A DNA stretch of 11,647 bases, taken from positions 1 to 11,647 of the forward strand of contig CAYPKW010000076.1 in NCBI GenBank assembly GCA_964411425.1. The letters run 5' to 3'. Below, piece by piece: positions 1-4,518 of this stretch (position 1 is the first letter of the stretch; every line of letters starts with the position of its first letter). A model generated the notes under the pieces. It was not told the origin of the DNA and ran no database searches. It saw only the letters and a list, made by a program, of their open reading frames with translations. A program made the position numbers and the translations under genes. The stretch is from CAYPKW01 sp964411425 (GTDB lineage: Bacteria > Pseudomonadota > Alphaproteobacteria > Dongiales > Dongiaceae).

Positions 1-99
1 GGATCGCCGGTCGAGGTCGAGATCCTAGGCGAGCGGCGCAAGGCCGCGGTGGTGCGAGGCCCGCTCTACGACCCGGAAAACGCGCGGCTTAGGGCGTGA
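1..99 (+). CDS. C-terminal fragment of GcvT-family / dimethylglycine (sarcosine) dehydrogenase-like protein
   Basis: This is the 3' end of a gene that begins outside the window. The 32 visible residues end in EILGERR ... PLYDPENARLRA followed by TGA. That is the typical last strand and tail of the GcvT C-terminal barrel domain found in FAD-dependent dimethylglycine/sarcosine dehydrogenases and in aminomethyltransferases. Such enzymes demethylate dimethylglycine or sarcosine and pass the one-carbon unit to tetrahydrofolate. The tail is shared across the family, so the exact substrate cannot be told and the FAD domain is not visible. The only downstream feature before the next gene is a palindromic repeat that could end its transcript. 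Confidence 0.8.
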   Translation, partial: GSPVEVEILGERRKAAVVRGPLYDPENARLRA

Positions 100-139
100 T
101 ACCCGGCGCCGCGACGAGCCGGTGGCCATTTTCTCAGAT

Positions 140-220
140 CGTCATACCGGCGAAAGCCGGTACCCATTTGGACGATCCGAGTTGATGGCGCCATGGGTCC
201 CGGCTTCCGCCGGGACGACG
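140..220. repeat. Dispersed palindromic repeat (inverted-repeat element)
   Basis: Two 27-base arms, 140-166 and 194-220, are inverted complements at 23 of 27 positions and are separated by 27 bases. The left arm carries ACCGGCGAAAGCCGGT and the right arm CCCGGCTTCCGCCGGG, so each arm can also fold on itself. This is the style of intergenic mosaic repeat seen in many copies in alpha- and gammaproteobacterial genomes. It lies between the convergent ends of the dehydrogenase fragment and the HD gene and may act as a bidirectional terminator. Copy number cannot be judged from one window. Confidence 0.75.
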
Positions 221-339
221 TCGGATGAAGGCCGGCTGTTTGCTCGGCCTGCCGGTGAGCCGCGGCATATCCGCCGCCGGCCGCGAGCGATGACTGGCCG
301 TCATTCCGCCGCCGCACCGATGGCGCCAGCGGCTGTAGG

Positions 340-924
340 TTACTCTTGCTCCGCCTTCGCCCGCTGCCACGCCGGGCGCGCGAACAAGCGCCGCACCATC
401 GGCTCGAAGGCTTCGAGCGGCATGGTGTCGTAGTCCGGGTCGAAGGACGCCTGGTCCCACTTCTCGCAGAACATCGCGGTGCGCTCGAACATCGGGTGGC
501 CGCGGTACTTCTCGCGCGCCTCGCGGTCGGCGCCGACGTGGTGCCAGAAGTAATAGCCCTGAAAGATGCCGTGATGCTTGACGAGCCAGTGGTTCTCGGC
601 GCTCAGGTAGGGGCGCAGGATGGCGGCCGCCAGTTCGGCGTGGTTCTCCGGCGCCTGGTTGTCGCCTATGTCGTGCAGCAGGGCGACCGCGACCGTCTCC
701 TCGTCGGCGCCGTCGCGCAACGCGCGGGTCGCCGTTTGCAACGAATGCTCCAAGCGATCGACCTTGTAGCCGAGCTTGTCGCCGCCGAGCCGCTTCAGCA
801 TGGCGAGCGCCTCGTCGGCGAGGCGCACGGTATGGACCCGGTAGCGCCGGTCGAGGAGCCGGTAGTCCTCGAACGTGCCCTGGTCCATACGGGTGAAGCC
901 GACGGTTTCCTCGATCTGCGCCAT
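340..924 (-). CDS. HD-domain protein (PhnZ/MIOX-like metal-ligand pattern), 194 aa
   Basis: This is a cytoplasmic HD-superfamily metalloprotein. Visible candidate ligands are H60 (RLEHSLQTA), the H84-D85 pair (LLHDIGD), H95, H117/H118 (VKHHG) and D157 (KWDQASFD). Order and spacing resemble the HD-domain mixed-valence diiron oxygenases such as PhnZ. Both have LEHSLQ, then ALLHD(I/L)G 20-odd residues later. By my alignment from memory, the PhnZ substrate pair Tyr24/Glu27 falls on K50/Y53 here, so a PhnZ reaction is not implied. A phosphohydrolase role is equally possible. I chose the ATG at 922-924 because GGGAG lies 6 bases upstream. An in-frame ATG at 958-960 would add 12 residues without family-like sequence. 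The gene is divergent from the iron-sulfur gene with a 65-bp gap. No substrate can be assigned. Confidence 0.85.
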   Translation of the reverse strand: MAQIEETVGFTRMDQGTFEDYRLLDRRYRVHTVRLADEALAMLKRLGGDKLGYKVDRLEHSLQTATRALRDGADEETVAVALLHDIGDNQAPENHAELAAAILRPYLSAENHWLVKHHGIFQGYYFWHHVGADREAREKYRGHPMFERTAMFCEKWDQASFDPDYDTMPLEAFEPMVRRLFARPAWQRAKAEQE

Positions 925-948
925 CAGGGTCTCCCTTTCGCGGCCGTG

Positions 949-976
949 AGTGTAATGCACGGGCCGGCCGGAGCAA
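949..976 (-). promoter_or_regulatory. Possible sigma70 promoter for the HD-domain gene
   Basis: Reading the minus strand, TTGCTC (971-976) is followed after 16 bases by TACACT (949-954). This is about 25 bases upstream of the HD gene start, inside the 65-bp divergent spacer. Matches to consensus are 3/6 and 4/6, so the call rests mainly on position. No comparably clear promoter was found for the divergent iron-sulfur gene. Confidence 0.3.
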
Positions 977-989
977 GTATGTTGTCGCC

Positions 990-1688
990 ATGACCTTCGC
1001 TGGGATCGCCGAGGCGCTGGCCGCCGCCGGCATGGTGGCGCGCGGCGGCTTCCACCCGGAGCCGGCGGACGGCGTGCCGGGGCTCTTGGACGGCGCCCCG
1101 GCCAGGACCGTGATCCTCGCCGGCACTGTCGGCGGGGAAAGCTGGGTCGCGTTCCGCCGTTCGGCCGAGGTCATGGACGGGGAATCCGATCCCCTCGACC
1201 GCTGGTCGCGCCGGGTGCTGGAGACGCTGGCCCAGAGGTTCCGCGGCCGGGCGCTGTTTCCGTTCGGCGGGCCGCCCTATCTGCCGTTCCAACGCTGGGC
1301 GATGCGGGCCGAGCCGGTGGCGCCCTCGCCGCTGGGCGCGCTGATCCACCCCGACTACGGGCTGTGGCACGCCTATCGCGGGGCGCTGGTCGTGGCGCGC
1401 CGGATCGGGCTGCCCGCGCCCGATCGCCGGCCCCGCCCTTGCGACACTTGCGTCGGGCGCCCGTGCCTTGCCGCCTGCCCGGTCGGCGCGTTCTCGTCCG
1501 CCGGGTACGACCTCGGCGCCTGCCGCTCCCATATCGCCGCGCCCGCCGGGTCCGACTGCATGGCCGAGAGCTGCCGGGCGCGCCGCGCCTGCCCGGTCGG
1601 CGCCCGCTACCGCTACGCGCGCGAGCAGTCGATCTTCCACATGCGGGCGTTCCGGGCGAATGCCGGAATCCGGACAACGGAACGTTAA
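990..1688 (+). CDS. Iron-sulfur protein with QueG-like 2x[4Fe-4S] C-terminal domain, 232 aa
   Basis: The C-terminal third contains eight cysteines: C151, C154, C159, C163 (CDTCVGRPCLAACP), then C178, C190, C195 and C201 (CRARRACPVG). They can ligate two [4Fe-4S] clusters. The order, including the YDLGACRSHI segment between clusters, recalls the ferredoxin module of epoxyqueuosine reductase QueG and reductive dehalogenases. The N-terminal 150 residues are too short and lack recognisable cobalamin-binding sequence, so this is not QueG. There is no signal peptide or membrane segment, so it should act in the cytoplasm as an electron carrier or a small redox enzyme. The ATG at 990 has only a weak Shine-Dalgarno. 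The gene is divergent from the HD gene and 57 bp upstream of the amidotransferase, possibly co-transcribed with it. The partner and reaction are unknown. Confidence 0.85.
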   Translation: MTFAGIAEALAAAGMVARGGFHPEPADGVPGLLDGAPARTVILAGTVGGESWVAFRRSAEVMDGESDPLDRWSRRVLETLAQRFRGRALFPFGGPPYLPFQRWAMRAEPVAPSPLGALIHPDYGLWHAYRGALVVARRIGLPAPDRRPRPCDTCVGRPCLAACPVGAFSSAGYDLGACRSHIAAPAGSDCMAESCRARRACPVGARYRYAREQSIFHMRAFRANAGIRTTER

Positions 1689-1745
1689 TCGGCCACCGGC
1701 ATATTGACGAGCGCGCCCGCGCCCCATGAATATCGCGGCGGTGAC

Positions 1746-2429
1746 ATGACCTCTATGTCCATCCTGCTCCTCGCCCACGGCAGCGGTCGCGAGGGCCGCG
1801 TCTCGTCGCTGCTGCGCCGGAAGGGCTACGCCGTCGAATGGTGCTGCCCGGCCGCGGGCGACACGCTGCCGGCGCCCGAGGCAACCGCCGCCGCCGTCGT
1901 GTTCGGCGGCCCGCAGAGCGCCAACGACGAGCTCGACTACGTCCGCCGGGAGATCGACTGGATCGGCGAATTCGCGGCGTCCGGCAAACCCTTCCTCGGC
2001 ATCTGCCTGGGCGCCCAGATGCTGGCCAAGGCACTCGGCGCCCGGGTCGCCCGTCACCCCGAGGGCCTGCACGAGATCGGCTACTACGAGCTGCGCGCGA
2101 CGCCCTCGGGCCGCGACCTGTTCCCCGCCTCGATGCAGGTCTACCACTGGCACCGGGAAGGCTTCGAGCTGCCGCCCGGCGCCGAGCTGCTCGCCACCGG
2201 CGACGGCTTTCCCCACCAGGCGTACAGGGTGGGCGCCAACGCCTATGGCCTGCAGTTCCATCCCGAGGTGACGCCGGCCATGCTGCGCCGCTGGCTCAAG
2301 GCGGCGCACGAGGACCTGGCCAACCATGGGGCGCAGCCGGCCGAGCGCCATCTCGCCGGCTGCGAGCGCTTCGATGCGCCGCTCAACGAATGGACATCGG
2401 GGTTCCTGGACCGCTGGCTCAATCGTTAA
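1746..2429 (+). CDS. Class I glutamine amidotransferase domain protein (GMP synthase-like), 227 aa
   Basis: The protein is a free-standing class I (triad) glutamine amidotransferase. The nucleophile is C87 in FLGICLGAQML and the His/Glu pair is H172/E174 in LQFHPEVTP. The oxyanion-loop motif VVFGGPQSAN lies at 51-60. It would release ammonia from glutamine, or act as a peptidase-like gamma-glutamyl hydrolase on a small substrate. No synthetase (ATP-PPase) domain follows, so it is not GuaA. Proteins of this form are usually annotated GMP synthase-like with no proven acceptor. The start is uncertain: ATG 1746 follows GGCGGTGAC, a second ATG lies at 1755, and the in-frame ATG at 1704 would add 14 unlikely residues. 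It follows the iron-sulfur gene on the same strand, but a functional link is only an inference. Confidence 0.88.
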   Translation: MTSMSILLLAHGSGREGRVSSLLRRKGYAVEWCCPAAGDTLPAPEATAAAVVFGGPQSANDELDYVRREIDWIGEFAASGKPFLGICLGAQMLAKALGARVARHPEGLHEIGYYELRATPSGRDLFPASMQVYHWHREGFELPPGAELLATGDGFPHQAYRVGANAYGLQFHPEVTPAMLRRWLKAAHEDLANHGAQPAERHLAGCERFDAPLNEWTSGFLDRWLNR

Positions 2430-2446
2430 CGCCGCCGACATCCGCC

Positions 2447-2476
2447 TTGTGGCGGGCCGCGGCGTTGCGGTATGAC
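2447..2476 (+). promoter_or_regulatory. Possible sigma70 promoter for the secreted repeat protein
   Basis: TTGTGG (2447-2452) is followed after 18 bases by TATGAC (2471-2476), 34 bases upstream of the ATG at 2510. Matches to consensus are 3/6 and 4/6. The gene has its own 80-bp upstream gap and a strong Shine-Dalgarno, so an independent promoter is expected here. This is the best candidate seen. Confidence 0.3.
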
Positions 2477-2509
2477 TGAACAAACTGCCGCCAGGGAAGG
2501 AAGGCAGGC

Positions 2510-3529
2510 ATGGGAGCGCGGTTCGTTTCGATTTTGGCGGCGCTGTTGCTGGTGTCGGCGAGTGCCGCGGCCGAGCGTGCGGGACTTTCAAGCATCCCGC
2601 CGGTGAAGCCGGCGGTGCCGGCAACCGCCCAGTTGGCGGCGCCTCCGGCGGCCGGCATGGCGAGCAGCATCGCCGTCATCCCTCCGCTGAAGCCGACGAT
2701 GCTGGCGACCGCCACCATGGCGGGTGGCATCGCCGTCAGGCTCGACGCCATCATCGCGCCCGGCGGCAAGCCGATCGCCGACACGATTTCCTGGACCGTC
2801 GCCAAGCTGGAAGGCGAAGTGGTGGCGAGCCAGACCGCGGCGCAGGCGAAGTTCGCGCTGGCGCCCGGCAAGTACAAGGTGACCGTCGAATACGGCCACG
2901 CCAAGTCGACCCACGATCTGGTCGTCGGCACCTCGGCCGGCAAGCAGACCTTCAACCTCAACGCCGGCTATCTCACCGTCAAGATGATCCCGCACAGCGG
3001 CGCGCCGGCGATCAAGGACGACGTGACGTGGGAGCTTTACGTCTACGCCGGCGGCAAGGCGGAGAACGGCACCAAGCTCAGCACCGCCGTGGCGCCGACC
3101 CAGAGCTACGTGCTGCCGGCCGGCGCCTACGTGGTGCGCGCCCAGTACGAGGGCACCTCGGCTGACCTCGTGGTGCCGCTGGCCGCCGGCCAGGGCTACG
3201 ACTACACCATCAACCTCTACGCCGGCATCCTGGACGCGCGCGCGGTGAAGCCGTCCGGCGGCGACCTGACCGGCGAGGTGAGATGGGAGATCCTGCGCGC
3301 CAAGCCGGACCAGGACGGCCACCGCCAGGTGGTCGGCTGGTTCATCGGGCCGAAGCACAAATTCACGCTGCGCGAAGGCGCCTACATCGTCGTCGCGCGC
3401 GCCTCGAACATGTCGACCATGGAGCCGTTCGAGATCAAGGCCGGCAAGGTGAAGAAGCTGAAGCTGGTATTGAAGCCCGGCGTCGACCAGGCCCCCGTCG
3501 GCAAGGTGCCCGCCGCCGCCAGCGGTTAG
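2510..3529 (+). CDS. Secreted protein with three tandem beta-sandwich-like repeats, 339 aa, unknown function
   Basis: I do not recognise a named family. Residues 1-21 form a signal peptide (MGAR, a hydrophobic core, then SASAAA) for Sec export. There is no lipobox cysteine, so a soluble periplasmic or secreted protein is likely. A Pro/Ala-rich linker (about 28-70) contains a doubled short motif, IPPVKP (29-34) and IPPLKP (57-62). Three repeats of about 85 residues follow (roughly 72-151, 152-239, 240-324). Each carries a conserved Trp (W95, W174, W259), a core of the form (F/Y)xLxxGxYxV (115-124, 200-209, 285-294) and a closing NLxAG-like strand (149-153, 235-239; degenerate in the third repeat). 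The pattern fits Ig-like or carboxypeptidase-regulatory-like sandwiches. The ATG follows GGAAGG at 5-base spacing. There are no catalytic motifs, so a binding or structural role is the best guess. Confidence 0.85.
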   Translation: MGARFVSILAALLLVSASAAAERAGLSSIPPVKPAVPATAQLAAPPAAGMASSIAVIPPLKPTMLATATMAGGIAVRLDAIIAPGGKPIADTISWTVAKLEGEVVASQTAAQAKFALAPGKYKVTVEYGHAKSTHDLVVGTSAGKQTFNLNAGYLTVKMIPHSGAPAIKDDVTWELYVYAGGKAENGTKLSTAVAPTQSYVLPAGAYVVRAQYEGTSADLVVPLAAGQGYDYTINLYAGILDARAVKPSGGDLTGEVRWEILRAKPDQDGHRQVVGWFIGPKHKFTLREGAYIVVARASNMSTMEPFEIKAGKVKKLKLVLKPGVDQAPVGKVPAAASG

Positions 3530-3555
3530 GGCGGGCCGCCGCTCCGCAATCGATC

Positions 3556-3584
3556 TTGACGACATAGGCTACGTGTCCTATCAT
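3556..3584 (+). promoter_or_regulatory. Near-consensus sigma70 promoter with operator-like palindrome in its spacer
   Basis: TTGACG (3556-3561) and TATCAT (3579-3584) are separated by exactly 17 bases. Each hexamer matches consensus at 5 of 6 positions, the best promoter in the window. The spacer and the start of the -10 box are covered by an imperfect 18-base palindrome (3564-3581, ATAGG ... ACGT ... CCTAT, 14 of 18 symmetric), so a repressor could bind there. Transcription would begin near 3591. The next gene start is 3925, which leaves a leader of over 330 bases or a separate non-coding transcript. Confidence 0.6.
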
Positions 3585-3590
3585 TGATTC

Positions 3591-3830
3591 TGCGGCCTCG
3601 GCCGCGGGCTGTTTGACATCGTGAAGAAGATTGCGGCGGGCGCATGGCGCCCCCGGCGCACGCCGGGGCCGCGCGCCTCGGCGAGGCCGAACAGGGGACC
3701 TCGCCCCGCTGGGCGGATTCTGTCCTAAACGCGACATGCGCCATGTCGCGCGCCCGCTGCGCATGGGGTAGGTCGCTCGTTTTTCACTTCTTCCGCTGGA
3801 GAACGCCCAGCGGAAAGGGGGACGCACCAT
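3591..3830 (+). ncRNA. Candidate structured RNA or long structured 5' leader (unidentified)
   Basis: This stretch follows the promoter at 3556-3584 and encodes no convincing protein. It can form perfect hairpins at 3592-3605 (GCGGCC/GGCCGC), 3638-3652 (GGGCGC/GCGCCC), 3651-3668 (CCCCGGCG, 2-base loop, CGCCGGGG), 3675-3687 (GCCTC/GAGGC), 3731-3749 (GCGACATG, 3-base loop, CATGTCGC) and 3791-3815 (TTCCGCTGG, 7-base loop, CCAGCGGAA). A GACCT at 3697-3701 can pair with AGGTC at 3770-3774, enclosing the 3731-3749 hairpin. A TTTTT run at 3780-3784 could mark an end, though the final hairpin lacks a following U-tract. It is not tmRNA, SRP RNA or RNase P RNA by any motif I know. GC-rich DNA gives some hairpins by chance, and the 3' boundary is a guess. 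Confidence 0.35.
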
Positions 3831-3838
3831 TTGCGTCG

Positions 3839-3867
3839 TTACCAAGACGGACGCCATCGAGTACAAT
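3839..3867 (+). promoter_or_regulatory. Possible promoter directly upstream of the DUF433 gene
   Basis: TTACCA (3839-3844) is followed after 17 bases by TACAAT (3862-3867). Matches to consensus are 4/6 and 5/6. The site lies about 58 bases upstream of the DUF433 start and would give it a short leader, independent of the stronger promoter at 3556. If it is real, the hairpin-rich region upstream would be a separate transcript. Confidence 0.4.
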
Positions 3868-3924
3868 GCAGTCCACCACCCGGGACCGCCGACTCGCCAG
3901 GTCGGGTCGAAAGGAGGTTCTGAC

Positions 3925-4146
3925 ATGGGCCATGACCGGATCGAGACGAACCCGCAAATCATGTTTGGCAAGCCGGTGATCCGCGGGACGCGGATCACGG
4001 TCGAGCATGTGCTGCGCAAACTGTCGGCCGGTGCGACGCCGGAGGATATCATTCGCGACCATCCGAGCCTGACGGTAGAGGACATTCGCGCCGCGGAGGC
4101 GTTCGCGGCCGACTATCTGAGCGACGAGGAAGTGGCCTTCGGCTAA
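3925..4146 (+). CDS. DUF433-family antitoxin (VapB45-like), 73 aa
   Basis: The small protein has the DUF433 signature: GKPVIRGTRITVEHVLRKLSAG (residues 15-36), then TPEDIIRDHPSLTVEDIRAAEAFAADYL. It spans the usual full length for the family. DUF433 proteins carry a winged-helix-like fold and commonly serve as antitoxin for a DUF5615 or PIN-like toxin encoded just downstream, as here. The start is firm: AAGGAGGT (3911-3918) is a full match to the anti-Shine-Dalgarno and leaves ideal spacing to the ATG. The next gene starts 10 bp after the stop, so the two form one operon. Because that toxin is truncated, this antitoxin may now be an orphan. As in other TA modules it may autoregulate, perhaps at the promoters upstream. 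Confidence 0.88.
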   Translation: MGHDRIETNPQIMFGKPVIRGTRITVEHVLRKLSAGATPEDIIRDHPSLTVEDIRAAEAFAADYLSDEEVAFG

Positions 4147-4156
4147 TCCGCGCGCC

Positions 4157-4351
4157 GTGAGATTCCTTGCCGACGAATGCTGCGATGCCGCCTTGGTGGG
4201 AAGCCTACGAGCGGCCGGTCACGACGTCCGTTACGTGGCCGAGCGCTTGAAGGGCGCTACGGACGATGCCGTGTTTGATATGGCGATTACCGTTGCGGCC
4301 GCCGTCCGGCGGTCCCACAGGCATTCGAATCAGCTAGTGGTGCGACTCTGA
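4157..4351 (+). pseudogene. Truncated DUF5615 (PIN-like) toxin remnant, 64 codons
   Basis: The first 43 residues (MRFLADECCDAALVGSLRAAGHDVRYVAE ... DDAVFDMA) match the N-terminus of DUF5615 PIN-like toxins, including the early acidic D6/E7. The family normally runs to about 110-120 residues with an acidic segment of the type TEDKDFG. That segment is absent. From about base 4290 the reading frame turns into unrelated Arg/His-rich sequence (RRSHRHSNQLVVRL) and stops. The missing part is not visible in the other two forward frames, so this looks like a deletion or insertion junction and not a simple frameshift. The start is GTG at 4157, in the expected position after the DUF433 gene. The product probably lacks nuclease activity. 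Confidence 0.75.
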
Positions 4352-4382
4352 CAGATGATACCCCGTGCGACGTCTTTCGGTT

Positions 4383-4477
4383 GTCACCCCGGCCAAGCGG
4401 CACAGCCGCGCGAGCCGGGGTCCATGGCGCCACAGGCGAGATGGACCCCGGATCTCGCTTCGCTCGTCCGGGGTGAC
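4383..4477. repeat. Dispersed inverted repeat (GTCACCCCGG ... CCGGGGTGAC type)
   Basis: The left arm 4383-4425 begins GTCACCCCGG and ends CCGGGGTCCAT. The right arm 4441-4477 is its inverted counterpart, beginning ATGGACCCCGG and ending CCGGGGTGAC. Arm ends match almost perfectly while the arm centres diverge in sequence and length. Each arm can also form its own CCCCGG/CCGGGG hairpin. This is a familiar intergenic repeat type in alphaproteobacteria. It sits between the broken toxin and the 3' end of hutU and may terminate both, and its neighbour being broken suggests a rearrangement hotspot. Confidence 0.75.
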
Positions 4478-4518
4478 GATGGAAAAAGGCCCGGGATTCA
4501 TCTGTTAGCGTGGATCCA

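Noticed and set aside
990..1688. Epoxyqueuosine reductase (queG)
   Set aside because: It is too short, and the cobalamin-binding catalytic part is missing. Only the double cluster motif is shared.
1704..1734. TTGACG at 1704-1709 as a promoter for the amidotransferase gene
   Set aside because: At 16-18 base spacing no acceptable -10 box is found, and the implied transcript start would be almost on top of the start codon.
1746..2429. GMP synthase (guaA)
   Set aside because: Only the glutaminase domain is present. There is no ATP-pyrophosphatase or dimerisation domain.
924..2624. Long minus-strand open frame across the iron-sulfur and amidotransferase genes
   Set aside because: The sequence is low complexity (Arg/Ala/Gly/Pro-rich) and opposite two genes with clear catalytic or cluster motifs.
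2588..3565. Minus-strand open frame of about 325 codons opposite the secreted repeat protein
   Set aside because: It is His/Arg/Gly-rich with no domain. The plus-strand frame has a signal peptide, a Shine-Dalgarno and three internal repeats.
3591..3830. tmRNA, 6S RNA, SRP RNA or RNase P RNA
   Set aside because: None of the diagnostic motifs I know for these RNAs is present, so the region is left as unidentified.
3435..4085. Minus-strand open frame through the gene-less region and the DUF433 gene
   Set aside because: It is Arg/Pro-rich without recognisable family features and overlaps the well-supported DUF433 gene.
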